A stretch of DNA of 30,526 bases, from the NCBI GenBank assembly GCA_037383845.1, contig JARRON010000024.1:1-30526 (forward strand), written 5' to 3'. Numbering within the stretch: the first letter of the stretch is position 1; each line of letters opens with the position of its first letter. This stretch comes from JARRON01 sp037383845. GTDB taxonomy: Bacteria; Pseudomonadota; Gammaproteobacteria; Steroidobacterales; XN24. A model generated the notes under the pieces. That model was not told where the DNA came from, ran no database searches, and saw nothing but the letters and a program-made list of their open reading frames with translations. Positions 15,997-24,510 of this stretch are shown piece after piece. The translations under genes were made by a program, and so were the position numbers.

Positions 15997-17403
15997 ATGA
16001 CCAGACAACTGTTGCTTGCGCTCTGCGTTCTGGCAGCCGCCGGGCTCTCGGCCTGCGGCGGCTCCGGCGGCGACGGCCCGGGCATTGCTTTCGTTCGGGG
16101 CGTCAACGCCGTCCCGGATGCGCCGCCGCTGGAGGGGGCCCTGACGGACTACGTGGTTGCGCCGTCGGTCCCCTATCCCCGGGCCTCCAACTTCGCCGTT
16201 GAGTCCTTCGAAAGCAACAGCGCTCGCCGCAGGCTGGTGGTCCGGCCGGTGCTGCCGGGGAACGACAAGGGTGACCCGGTCCTGGATCAGGACGTCACGC
16301 TGGTCCGTGACACTGAGGCCACGCTGGTCCTTTACGGATCCATCGACGCCATGCAGGTCATGCTGGTGGAGACCCCCCGCCGCCTCCGGCCCCTGGACAG
16401 GCTTTACATGCAGTTTGCCCATGTTGCGAAGAGCATCGGCACGGTCGACGTCTATGCCACGGCGCCGGACACGGACCTGGCGAGTACCGCTCCCCTGTTC
16501 ACCGTTGCGCCGGAGGATTACACCAGCTCCGTCGAGGTGCCCTTCGAGGACCTCCGGATACGGCTCGCCAGGCAGGGCACGCTGGACGTGGTCTTTGACT
16601 CCGGCACCATCGACTTCGAGGACGACCCGGACCGGGATGACGGCGAGGAATTCGTGCTGTCGATCATCGACACCCTGACAGCGGGCGCTTCCCCGGTGAA
16701 ACTGCTTGGCGCCACCAACACCGGCGGCAGCATTGTCTTCTCCGACGAGAACGGACTCGCGGGCCTGCGGGTGGTCCATGCCGCCCGGGGCACGGGACCC
16801 TTCGACGTCGTGGTCGGCGACGATTTCGCCAGCCCGCTCGCCACCGATCTCTCCTACACCGAAGCCAGCACCATGGCCGCTGCGCCCCGGGGCACGGTGA
16901 ACCTCAACTTCACCCAGCCGGGCTCCACCACGGAGTTCGTCTTCGAGGAACAGGTCACGCTGACTGCAGACGCCGACCACACGCTCTGGCTGCTGGGGCA
17001 GCCGGACTCCCTGGCAGCGCTGACGGCGGAGGCGGACCGGCGGAGCATCGCCACGGAGGCCCGGCTTCGCCTGGTCCACGGGGCGCCGGACGGCGATTTC
17101 TTCTCCCTCTACCTTGGCGAGGCCGCTGCGGATCCACCGGATACGGCGGATCGCCAGTTCGTGGATCTCCGCTACGGCGAGGCCTCCGGCTACCGGGCAT
17201 ACACGCCGGGAGACTATGTCCTGACCCTGACGGAACGGTTCTACACGTCGGCCGGGGACCGGGACGACGCCGAAGAATCCGTCGTCGTCGGACCCGTGGA
17301 CCTGTCGCTGGCCGGGGGCGATGTCATCACGCTGCTGATTCTCCCGCCGGAAACCGCCGGCGGCCCGGAAGTGCTGGAAATCTACAACGACCTGGACATG
17401 TAG
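15997..17403 (+). CDS. DUF4397-type repeat lipoprotein, copy 2
   Basis: A 468-residue paralogue of the previous gene, with the lipobox Cys also at residue 20 (AAGLSAC). Modules align in order with copy 1: VRGVNAVPDAPP, MQFAHVAKSIGTVDVYA, LRVVHAARGTGPFDVVVGDD, LRLVHGAPDGDFFSLYLGE, then the shared LTLTERFY and LLILPPETAGGPEVLEIYNDL end. A stretch encoding LDVVFDSG is nearly identical between the copies at the DNA level, indicating duplication. AGGAG lies six bases before the ATG. It is probably cotranscribed with copy 1 and anchored in the inner or outer membrane by lipid. Function unknown. Confidence 0.87.
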   Translation: MTRQLLLALCVLAAAGLSACGGSGGDGPGIAFVRGVNAVPDAPPLEGALTDYVVAPSVPYPRASNFAVESFESNSARRRLVVRPVLPGNDKGDPVLDQDVTLVRDTEATLVLYGSIDAMQVMLVETPRRLRPLDRLYMQFAHVAKSIGTVDVYATAPDTDLASTAPLFTVAPEDYTSSVEVPFEDLRIRLARQGTLDVVFDSGTIDFEDDPDRDDGEEFVLSIIDTLTAGASPVKLLGATNTGGSIVFSDENGLAGLRVVHAARGTGPFDVVVGDDFASPLATDLSYTEASTMAAAPRGTVNLNFTQPGSTTEFVFEEQVTLTADADHTLWLLGQPDSLAALTAEADRRSIATEARLRLVHGAPDGDFFSLYLGEAAADPPDTADRQFVDLRYGEASGYRAYTPGDYVLTLTERFYTSAGDRDDAEESVVVGPVDLSLAGGDVITLLILPPETAGGPEVLEIYNDLDM

Positions 17404-17462
17404 TCTCCGGGCGGCGGGGACTCTTGTGGCGACGCGCCCTGTCCTGAACTGCGGGTGACCAA

Positions 17463-18788
17463 GTGCGGATCAAACTCCTGCGAATCTGGGAAGAACTCAC
17501 TCGCAGCTTCTGGTTCACGCCGACGCTGATAGCCATCGGCGGCCTGGTCCTGGCGGTGGTTCTCGTCCTGGCGGAGCCCTGGGTTCGCCCCCTCGAGCTG
17601 CCTTACCTGTCGAAGCTTTACCTTTCGGATCCTGCAGGCGCCAGGTCCATCCTCGCCACCATCGCGAGCTCGGCCATCACCGTGGCCGGCGTGGTGTTCT
17701 CGATCACCATCGTTGTCCTGAACATGGCCTCGGCCCAGTTCGGTCCGCGGTTGCTGCCCAACTTCATGCAGCACGGCGCCACCCAGGCCGTGCTGGGAAC
17801 TTTCATGGGCACGTTCATTTACTGCCTGACGTCCCTGAGCATGATCCACGTCGGCAACGGCAGCCCCCAGGTCCCGCAGCTGGCGGTGGCGATGGGGCTG
17901 GTCCTGGGCGTGGCCAGCTTCGGGGTGCTCATCTATTTCATTCACCACGTCGCCATCTTCATCCAGGCGCCGCGCATCATCGACGACGTGGGCCGGCAGC
18001 TGATCGCCAATCTGGAATCGGCATTCCCGGCCCGGGACGACAGCCGGCCGTCCTCGCCGCCGCAGCCCGGGGAGCCTGCCGCCGGCGCGGCGATTATCGA
18101 GGGGCGCCCGGTGTGCGCGTCTTCTGCGGGCTACGTGCAGGCGGTCGACCGAGAGGGCCTGCTCGACGCCGCCCGGGAGCGCGACCTGCACATCCGGCTG
18201 CTGGTGCACCCCGGGGACTACGTCAGCACGGGGGACCGGGTTGCCGAGGTGCAGGGCGACGACCCGCCCGAAGACAACGCCGACGGCCCGGTGCTTTCCG
18301 CCCTGCTGCTGGGACCCCAGCGCACGCAGACCCAGGACCCTGCCTTCGGCGTGTACCAGCTCGTGGAAATCGGCCTTCGGGCCCTGTCGCCCGGGATCAA
18401 TGATCCGTTCACGGCCGTCAGCTGCATCGACCGCCTCGGCAACGCCGTGGGCGAGCTGGCCCGGCGGCAGATACCCTCTCACCTGGTATGGGACGACGAG
18501 GGACAGCTCAGGCTCCAGGTCAAGCCCTACACCTATGCCTCCATTGTCGGCGCGGCTTTCGATCAACTGCGGCGCGCCAGCACCGACCACCTGGACGTCA
18601 CCCTGCGCCTGCTGGCGGTCCTCGGCAACCTCCTGGAGAGGGAATTGCCCTCGGAGCTGCGGCAGGCGCTCGTCGACCAGGCCCGGGCGGTCAGGGAGGC
18701 CGCTGACCGCAACTCGCTGGTGGACCGCGACCGGGACGCCCTTGAGGCGGCCTGGAAGGCGACGCGGGCCGACGACGACACCGCCTAG
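17463..18788 (+). CDS. DUF2254 family membrane protein
   Basis: A 441-residue inner membrane protein starting at GTG with GGGTGA upstream. Four N-terminal membrane segments are visible: PTLIAIGGLVLAVVLVLA (about 18-38), SILATIASSAITVAGVVFSI (about 60-85), a segment with GTFMGTFIYCLTSLSM (about 112-130) and one with VASFGVLIYFIHHVAIFI (about 145-168). A soluble region of about 270 residues follows, including GYVQAVDREGLLDAA and ALSPGINDPFTAVSCIDRL. The latter and the ITIVVLNMASAQFGPR segment are hallmarks of the DUF2254 family, whose function is not known. It stands alone, converging on the DUF2207 gene. Confidence 0.88.
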   Translation: MRIKLLRIWEELTRSFWFTPTLIAIGGLVLAVVLVLAEPWVRPLELPYLSKLYLSDPAGARSILATIASSAITVAGVVFSITIVVLNMASAQFGPRLLPNFMQHGATQAVLGTFMGTFIYCLTSLSMIHVGNGSPQVPQLAVAMGLVLGVASFGVLIYFIHHVAIFIQAPRIIDDVGRQLIANLESAFPARDDSRPSSPPQPGEPAAGAAIIEGRPVCASSAGYVQAVDREGLLDAARERDLHIRLLVHPGDYVSTGDRVAEVQGDDPPEDNADGPVLSALLLGPQRTQTQDPAFGVYQLVEIGLRALSPGINDPFTAVSCIDRLGNAVGELARRQIPSHLVWDDEGQLRLQVKPYTYASIVGAAFDQLRRASTDHLDVTLRLLAVLGNLLERELPSELRQALVDQARAVREAADRNSLVDRDRDALEAAWKATRADDDTA

Positions 18789-18972
18789 CCATCGCCTGGG
18801 CCGATTTCGGCCGTCACGTACCGGACACGGGGGGCTGACGGCAGAGCCGCGACGGCGGAACGGGCAGGTGGCCTTCCAGCCGTCCCGCAGCCGCCGATAG
18901 CCAGGCCCGGCAGGACGTGCCTGGCCCTGCCTCCCGGGTCAGCCCACGCGGACAACCGCCTGGAGACGGGTC

Positions 18973-18988
18973 GCAGGACTTCTCCTGC
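18973..18988 (+). terminator. possible terminator between convergent DUF2254 and DUF2207 genes
   Basis: A perfect 6-bp stem (GCAGGA with TCCTGC) and a CTTC loop, followed on the plus strand by a pyrimidine-rich ATTCTCTCTC. A second, weaker dyad is present at 18900-18906 with 18919-18925. Otherwise nothing is seen in the 231-base gap. Confidence 0.35.
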
Positions 18989-19019
18989 ATTCTCTCTCGC
19001 GGATTCCCGGGACCACCGG

Positions 19020-20708
19020 CTACCAGCCGCCTCCACCGCCGCCGCCCCCACCACCACCGGAGAAACCACCGCTCCCCGAAGACGACCCGGGAGGCGTGGA
19101 GGCCGAGGCGATGGCTGTGGTCAGGCCCGCCCCGACGCCCGCCGCCACCTGGGCCATGCGGCCGGACCCGAAAGAGGTGCCGTGGTACCACCCGGGACGC
19201 CAGGCCGTGCCCCGGTCAGCATCCAGGCGCGCGAAAACGTCCGCGAACTGTTCGGCCCACTCCTGCTCCACCCCCAGCGCGAGGGCGAAGGGAAGGTAGC
19301 GCTCGAACAGTTCCGGCGTCTTCTCCGGCGGATTGCGGAGATTGAGGTCCTGCTTTTCCGCGACTTCCAGGTAGCTGCGGAAGCCTTCGATCTTGTCCAT
19401 GAACACCCGTCCCCGGCGGGTCGGCGCCTTCAGGAGAAAATAGAAAACCACGTGTGCGACCACGATGAGCGCCAGGGGCACCAGCACAAGCGGCCGGAAG
19501 CTGCCCGTGGCGGCGATGGCGAGAAACATCAGGACGGCGCCGGCAAGAGAAGGCAGGAGCAGCAGCGAATTGGTAAAAAAATAGACCTTCTCGTAGTCCC
19601 GCTCCAGGGCCTTCTTGTGGGCCGACTTGGCTGCGCCAAGGAGCTTGTGGTTGTCCTGCTTCACGTCCACCACGTCCCCGTCGGCGAACAGCGCGTCCAT
19701 GAGCTCCCGCTCTCCCGGCGCCCGGTCCTCGCCCGGCCCCGTCCGGGTCAGCACATACTCCTCGTCGTCCTCCCGGATCTCGATCCATCCCTTGACGGCG
19801 AGATTGATTACCGCCGCGGCGAAGGCCCGGTCGTCGTAGCCCATCTCCCGGATGAACCGCGCAGAAGCCGGCGAGTAGCCCGCCGGCGGCTCGTAGTGGG
19901 GGAAAATGACGCCGGGCTCCGGATCGCGACCGTACCGGTGCCACGCGAACAGCAGGTAAGCCAGGACCGCCGCCAGCCCGAGGATTGCCACCGCCAGACC
20001 GCGGTTGTCGTAGAGGGTCTGCCGCAGCCGGTCACCCGCGGTGGGCTCGTAAACGTGCCCCTTGGGCCAGCTCACCACCAGGGTGAGCCCCTCGCCGGGG
20101 CCCAGGGGCCGGGTGGTCGCAATATGCGCCTGGCCGGAATCCACCTGCGCCGCGTAGCTGCGGCCGGTGCTGCCCTGCGGGCCGGTATAACCCTCGATGC
20201 TCACCTGGCCCATGGGCACCGTCTCCGGCAGCGTCACGGAAGCAGAGGCCTGGTCGATGGGAAATGCCCAGCCGGTGCCGGTGACGTTCCAGTAAAGCTC
20301 GTCGCGGGAGTCGAAGTAGCCCAGCTGCCGGTCGGTGCGGTAGGTAATCTCGTACACGTGTCGACCGGGTTCGACGGTGCGGTCCCGGCGGCCCATGTAC
20401 ACCCGCACGCCATTGGACTTCTTCTCGATGTGGTAGGCCTCGGGCTCGCCGTCCCGTCGCACCGACAGGACCTCGAACCCGACCCGGTAGCGGTTCCCGA
20501 GACGGTCTCTGTAGGTCGTGGGGAAATCCCGGTAGATGCCGCGACGGATCAGCGTCCCCTCGGCCTGGACGGCGATGGTCTCGGTCACCGTCACGGAGGC
20601 GTCGGCGTGCACGACGATGTCGCTGGCGTAGTCGAGGATCCGCTCGGCGGCACCGGCCCAGGAGGCCAGCAGCAAGCCCAGGACTGCCGCCGCCATCCGG
20701 ACGGCCAC
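19020..20708 (-). CDS. DUF2207 family membrane protein with poly-Gly tail
   Basis: A 562-residue protein. A signal peptide (AVLGLLLASWAGA) is followed by an extracytoplasmic DUF2207 beta domain (about 25-220: LDYASDIVVHADASVTVTET, RRGIYRDFPT). Then comes a membrane helix (about 228-248), a soluble part with a winged-helix-like segment (AAVINLAVKGWIEI), and a helical pair (about 370-425). The C-terminus is Ser/Gly-rich and ends in eleven Gly and a Trp, a tail common in this family. The GTG start (VAVRMAAAV) lies 13 bases past the lemA stop; ATG at 20696 is an alternative, and a longer frame would overlap lemA. DUF2207 genes frequently accompany lemA. Function unknown. Confidence 0.85.
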   Translation of the reverse strand: MAVRMAAAVLGLLLASWAGAAERILDYASDIVVHADASVTVTETIAVQAEGTLIRRGIYRDFPTTYRDRLGNRYRVGFEVLSVRRDGEPEAYHIEKKSNGVRVYMGRRDRTVEPGRHVYEITYRTDRQLGYFDSRDELYWNVTGTGWAFPIDQASASVTLPETVPMGQVSIEGYTGPQGSTGRSYAAQVDSGQAHIATTRPLGPGEGLTLVVSWPKGHVYEPTAGDRLRQTLYDNRGLAVAILGLAAVLAYLLFAWHRYGRDPEPGVIFPHYEPPAGYSPASARFIREMGYDDRAFAAAVINLAVKGWIEIREDDEEYVLTRTGPGEDRAPGERELMDALFADGDVVDVKQDNHKLLGAAKSAHKKALERDYEKVYFFTNSLLLLPSLAGAVLMFLAIAATGSFRPLVLVPLALIVVAHVVFYFLLKAPTRRGRVFMDKIEGFRSYLEVAEKQDLNLRNPPEKTPELFERYLPFALALGVEQEWAEQFADVFARLDADRGTAWRPGWYHGTSFGSGRMAQVAAGVGAGLTTAIASASTPPGSSSGSGGFSGGGGGGGGGGGW

Positions 20709-20721
20709 GATCGATCCGGGG

Positions 20722-21276
20722 CTAGTCAACGGCGATCCTCGGGGCATTGCGGACCTCCGCGTCGTCAACGGCAAAGAACTCCCTCGGCCGGAAACCGAAG
20801 GGACGAGCGATGAACATGTGGGGGAAGGTCTCGATCCGGGTGTTGTAGATGCGGACGGCGCCGTTGTAGAAACGCCGCGCGTACTGGAGGTGGTCCTCCA
20901 CCTCGGTGAGCTGCTTCTGCAGGGCCAGGAAGTTCTGGTCGGCCTTGAGATCCGGGTAGGACTCGGCCACCGCGATCAGCCGGTCGATGCCCGCCTGCAG
21001 CTCGTCCTCCAGTCGCGCCTTCTCCGGGAGCCTCCGGGCGGCCTCGCTGCGGTCTCTCAGCTCCGTGACCGCTTCCAATGTGGCCCGCTCGTAGGCCGCA
21101 TAGGCCTTCACGGCGTCCACGAGGCGGGGAACGAGGTCATGGCGCCGCGTCAGCTGCACGTCTATGTCGCTCCAGGCCGCCTTCACCTGGTTGCGGTCCT
21201 TGACGAGCCGGTTGAAGATCAGCACGCCCCACAGCGCCAGGGCGGCGACAACAACCAGCAACAGGGTCGGGATCAC
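20722..21276 (-). CDS. lemA: LemA family protein
   Basis: A 184-residue protein with one N-terminal membrane helix (TLLLVVVAALALWGVLIF, about 4-22) and a long helical bundle. It contains the LemA signatures FNRLVKDRNQVKAAWSDIDV, RRHDLVPRLVDAVKAYAAYE, YPDLKADQNFLALQKQLTEVE and ARRFYNGAVRIYNTRIETFP. LemA proteins are membrane-anchored with the bundle outside the cytoplasm; their role is not settled. Start GTG with GGAGG nine bases ahead. Translated just before the DUF2207 gene, so the two are likely one operon and may form a complex. Confidence 0.94.
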   Translation of the reverse strand: MIPTLLLVVVAALALWGVLIFNRLVKDRNQVKAAWSDIDVQLTRRHDLVPRLVDAVKAYAAYERATLEAVTELRDRSEAARRLPEKARLEDELQAGIDRLIAVAESYPDLKADQNFLALQKQLTEVEDHLQYARRFYNGAVRIYNTRIETFPHMFIARPFGFRPREFFAVDDAEVRNAPRIAVD

Positions 21277-21332
21277 GCCACGCCTCCGGGACCGGTTCGC
21301 ATGGGCGTCATTATAGGGGCCGGCCGGGGCCG

Positions 21333-22856
21333 TTATGCCCCCGCCGGGGCGCCGTTCCGGAGGGACCGGGGAAGCAGCATTCTCTCCACGAGCCCGAAAC
21401 CCGCCTGCACGGCCAGGGCGAGCACGGCGGCGGGCACGGCGCCCTCCAGGATCAGCCCGGTGTCGGCGAGTCGTATTCCGGTGAGGATAGGCTGACCGTA
21501 TCCCCCGGCGCCGATGAGAGCGGCCAGGGTGGCCGTGCCCACGTTGATCACCGCGGAGGTCTTGATCCCGGCGAGGATGGACCGGGTCGCGAGGGGCAGC
21601 TCGATCTTTCTCAGGCGCGCGCCGGGAGGCAGGCCCAGGGCGATGGCGGACTCGCGGATCGGCGCCGGCACGTCCGCCAGTCCGGCGTAGGTGTTCTGGA
21701 CAATGGGCAGCAGGCTGTAGAGGAAAAGCGCCATCACCGCGGGGGGTGCGCCGATGCCCAGCAGCGGAATCATGAAGACGAACAGGGCCAGGGAGGGTAC
21801 GGTCTGGAGAATGCCTGCTCCCCCCAGTATCCAGCGCCCCAGGGCAGGCTTCCGGAAAGCCAGCACGCCAAGGGGCACGGCAAAGACAATGGCCGCGGAC
21901 AGGGAGATGCCGACCAGCCCCAGGTGCTCGAGGGTGCGGATCTTCAGCCGCTGCCAGAAGGACCGCTCCCCGCCCTCGAACCGGCCACCGAGGGTGCGTG
22001 ACAGGAAGCCTGCCGCCGCCGCCGATTCGCTCGCGCCCTCGATCTTCACCTGGCCGTTGAGCCGGCTCATGGTGGTGGCGTCCAGGGTGCCGGTCAGCCG
22101 GCGGAACGCGGCGACCACGGCCGGCGCCCGCTCCGCGAGATCGGCCCGGTAAAGGATCACGGCCTGGTAGCCGGGGAAGTAACCGGCATCGTCCTCCAGG
22201 GCCACCAGGTCGTGGAAGACGATCTCGGCGTCCGTGGTGTAGAGATCGATGACGTCCAGGGCGCCGCTGGCTACGCCGCGATAGGCCAGATCATGATCCA
22301 GGCCCCGAACGTTGGCCTGGGGAAGGCCGTAGGCTGCCTTCAGTCCCCGCCAGCCGTCGCCCCGGTCCAGGAACTCGTTGCTGAAGCCCATGGACAGCGT
22401 CGGATGGGCCCGCAGGTCCGAGATCCGGGTGATACCCAGGCTGCGGGCGTGGTCCGCCCGCATTCCCAGGGCGTAACTGTTCTCGAAGCCCAACGGCCGC
22501 GTCATCCGAATCCCCCGCCGGGCCAGCACGCCCTCAAGGCCGTCGGCTTCGGCCACGGGCGTCCCCGCCAGGATTTCCTGGAGCAAGGTGCCGGTGTACT
22601 CCGGATAGGCGTCGATCTCGCCGGCAATCAGCCCGTTCCAGAGGATTCGCGTGCCGCCCATCTGGGACCGATGTTCGGCCCGGGCCCCGGCGGCATCGGC
22701 GGCCTGCCGAAGCATCTCCCCCAGGATGACCGACTCGGTGAAGCTCTTGGACCCCACCACGACGGGCACCTCGGATCCGCCCTGCCCGTACGCCGGCGGC
22801 GCAGCTGCGGCGAGCCAGGCAAGGGCGATACCGGGCAACAGGCTCGCGCGTCTCAC
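21333..22856 (-). CDS. osmoprotectant-type ABC transporter, fused binding protein and permease
   Basis: A 507-residue fusion. Signal peptide (about 1-25), then a glycine betaine/choline-type solute-binding domain (about 28-290) with VVVGSKSFTESVILGEML and IDAYPEYTGT (Y84 and Y87 are typical of the ligand-site region). A permease domain with about five helices follows (305-495), with the EAA-type coupling loop RESAIALGLPPGARLRKIELPLA near 400-423. It should import a quaternary ammonium or similar compound such as betaine, choline or ergothioneine; the sequence does not decide which. The GTG start sits in a 4-base overlap with the ATPase stop and opens the signal peptide. The longer open frame upstream reads out of frame through the ATPase gene and is not coding. 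Confidence 0.87.
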   Translation of the reverse strand: MRRASLLPGIALAWLAAAAPPAYGQGGSEVPVVVGSKSFTESVILGEMLRQAADAAGARAEHRSQMGGTRILWNGLIAGEIDAYPEYTGTLLQEILAGTPVAEADGLEGVLARRGIRMTRPLGFENSYALGMRADHARSLGITRISDLRAHPTLSMGFSNEFLDRGDGWRGLKAAYGLPQANVRGLDHDLAYRGVASGALDVIDLYTTDAEIVFHDLVALEDDAGYFPGYQAVILYRADLAERAPAVVAAFRRLTGTLDATTMSRLNGQVKIEGASESAAAAGFLSRTLGGRFEGGERSFWQRLKIRTLEHLGLVGISLSAAIVFAVPLGVLAFRKPALGRWILGGAGILQTVPSLALFVFMIPLLGIGAPPAVMALFLYSLLPIVQNTYAGLADVPAPIRESAIALGLPPGARLRKIELPLATRSILAGIKTSAVINVGTATLAALIGAGGYGQPILTGIRLADTGLILEGAVPAAVLALAVQAGFGLVERMLLPRSLRNGAPAGA

Positions 22857-23638
22857 CGGAGGGCAGCCTCCAGTTCTTCCAGGGGCGCTCTCTGGGCGTT
22901 GATGAACTCGCTGACGTAAGCGTCGGCGGGGCGGGCGGCAAGTTCCGCCAGGCGGCCCTGCTGCAGGATCCGCCCGTTTCGCATCAGCACCACGCGGTCG
23001 GCGAAAAACGCGGCTTCGGCAACGTCGTGGGTCACCATGACCACGGTCTTGCCCAGGGACTGAAAGATGCCCTTCAGCTCCCGCTGCAAGCGGCGCCGGA
23101 TCACCGGGTCCAGCGCGCCCAGGGGCTCGTCCAGCAGCAGCACCCGGGGATCCAGCATGAGCGCCCGCATCAGGCTGACTCTCTGGCGCTGTCCGCCGGA
23201 TAACTCCCCCGGATACCTGTCCAGGAGGCCCGCTTCCAGGCCGGCCAGGCCAGCCAGGGCCTCCAGTCGTGCCAGGATCCGGTCCGCAGCCCAGCGGAGA
23301 TGGCTGGCCATGACCGTAACGTTGGCCCGGACCGTCATGTGCGGAAACAGTCCCCCCTCCTGGATGACGTATCCCATCCGCCTGCGGGCCTGGCGCAGGC
23401 TCGCGGGAGTGAGAGGATGGCCCTCGAAAGCCACCGTTCCTTCGTCCGGCGATACGAGCCCCACCATAAGCCGCAGCAGGGTTGACTTGCCGGAGCCGCT
23501 CTCCCCGAGCAGCACCGTGGTCTCGCCGGTGGGGATACGCAGGTCCACCGGCCACAGCGCCCGGGCCGGTCCGACGGTCACGGAAACGCCGGTCAGCTCG
23601 AAGGCGGGCGGCCGGTCGTTGATATCAGCCTCCTTCAC
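22853..23638 (-). CDS. ABC transporter ATP-binding protein, ProV/OpuCA-like
   Basis: A 261-residue ATPase with Walker A GESGSGKS (45-52), Q-loop Gln93, signature LSGGQ (146-150), Walker B VLLLDEP (166-172) and switch His204. It energises the fused binding protein-permease encoded directly downstream with a 4-base overlap. ProV/OpuCA proteins usually carry tandem CBS domains at the C-terminus (total about 400 residues). This one ends shortly after the ATPase fold, so the CBS osmosensor is missing, as in some ergothioneine/betaine-type relatives. Start is GTG; a GGAGG lies inside the first codons, but no other good start codon follows it. Confidence 0.9.
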   Translation of the reverse strand: MKEADINDRPPAFELTGVSVTVGPARALWPVDLRIPTGETTVLLGESGSGKSTLLRLMVGLVSPDEGTVAFEGHPLTPASLRQARRRMGYVIQEGGLFPHMTVRANVTVMASHLRWAADRILARLEALAGLAGLEAGLLDRYPGELSGGQRQRVSLMRALMLDPRVLLLDEPLGALDPVIRRRLQRELKGIFQSLGKTVVMVTHDVAEAAFFADRVVLMRNGRILQQGRLAELAARPADAYVSEFINAQRAPLEELEAALR

Positions 23639-23664
23639 TGCCGGGGAAGCCGTCGGCGCACAGT

Positions 23665-23690
23665 AAGAAGGGGCCCGGAGGCCCCTTCTT
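23665..23690 (-). terminator. terminator of the Cu/Zn-SOD gene
   Basis: A perfect 11-bp stem (23665-23675 with 23680-23690) with a 4-base loop lies 38 bases past the stop of the minus-strand SOD gene. Its 3' arm on that strand ends in TTCTT, giving a short T-rich end. It would insulate the transporter genes downstream. Confidence 0.7.
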
Positions 23691-23727
23691 GTCGCAGGCG
23701 CCGCAGGGGCGCCGGAGCGTCGGGCCG

Positions 23728-24327
23728 CTAGTTGGCGGCGCGGATGATGCCGCAGGCATCCCGGGCACCGCCGGCGCAGCCCTTCTTCAGGTCGGACTCC
23801 TCGTCGCAGTAGGTGTCCATGTTGGTGTGAATGATGAAGGCGCTGCCGTCTTCGTCGAGGATGGTCAGGCGACCGGGGGACAGGGTTACCCGGTTGGTGG
23901 TGTGCTTCATGTAACCCACACCGTCCTTGACCTCGATGTTGATCAAATCACCCATGTGGTAGGGGTGGTTGATGTCCCGGGCGGGACTGTCGTCCGTCGC
24001 GCTGTCCGGGCGGGACTCGCCAAACGGACCCGGATCGTGGTGGCCGCCGGCCGCGCCGCAGGGCTCGCACTTGCCGAACTCGTGGATGTGGACAGCGTGC
24101 TTGCCGTCGGTCAGCCCGGTCACCTTCATTTCGACGGTCACTTCCTTGATGCCCTCCGGGGTGGTCTCCTCCACCAGCGTGGCCGTGCCGCTGATATCCG
24201 CGTTCGTGCAGCCGGCGATATCCGCGGTGGCCTTCATGGCCTTCTCGTGGTGCGCACCTTGCGCCGTGCCGGCAATCAGTATCAGTGCCGCGGTGGATAC
24301 CGCAGCCTTGGCGATTCTCATGCTCAT
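23728..24327 (-). CDS. sodC: exported Cu/Zn superoxide dismutase-like protein
   Basis: A 199-residue protein with a Sec signal peptide (ending TAQGA, about residue 25). The dismutase fold is recognisable: HAVHIHEFG (copper ligands H80, H82), GGHHDP (bridging His96), HMGDL (H124, D127), FIIHTN (H167) and the C-terminal GGARDACGII with the guiding Arg189 and disulfide Cys192. A family role is to convert periplasmic superoxide to peroxide. The metal loop between H96 and H124 is changed: the usual HGxP zinc ligand is not evident, and only H121 lies nearby. ATG chosen with GGAGGAGGGGAG upstream; a second ATG is two codons later. Stands alone with its own terminator. Confidence 0.85.
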   Translation of the reverse strand: MSMRIAKAAVSTAALILIAGTAQGAHHEKAMKATADIAGCTNADISGTATLVEETTPEGIKEVTVEMKVTGLTDGKHAVHIHEFGKCEPCGAAGGHHDPGPFGESRPDSATDDSPARDINHPYHMGDLINIEVKDGVGYMKHTTNRVTLSPGRLTILDEDGSAFIIHTNMDTYCDEESDLKKGCAGGARDACGIIRAAN

Positions 24328-24510
24328 GCTCCCCTCCTCCAGGGACGGTTTCGAGTGTCTTTCTCGGGACCCGGACGGAGACGGCATGCTGACAGCAGGC
24401 GCATCGTCCCGGTCGAAGGCACCGCTTCTGCCGGCGGCCCTTTCGCCAAGGAGACTACTGCGGCCGGCGCCAGCACTCAACAGCCCCGAGCGCCAGTGAA
24501 GCCCGCGGGA

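Noticed and set aside
19182..20813. 543-codon open frame on the plus strand opposite the DUF2207 gene
   Set aside because: Antisense shadow; composition is His/Val/Gly-rich with no domain.
22857..23555. N-terminal extension of the binding protein-permease gene
   Set aside because: It reads through the ABC ATPase gene in another frame with Arg/Pro/Gly-rich noise; the GTG at 22856 with a 4-base overlap and signal peptide is the real start.
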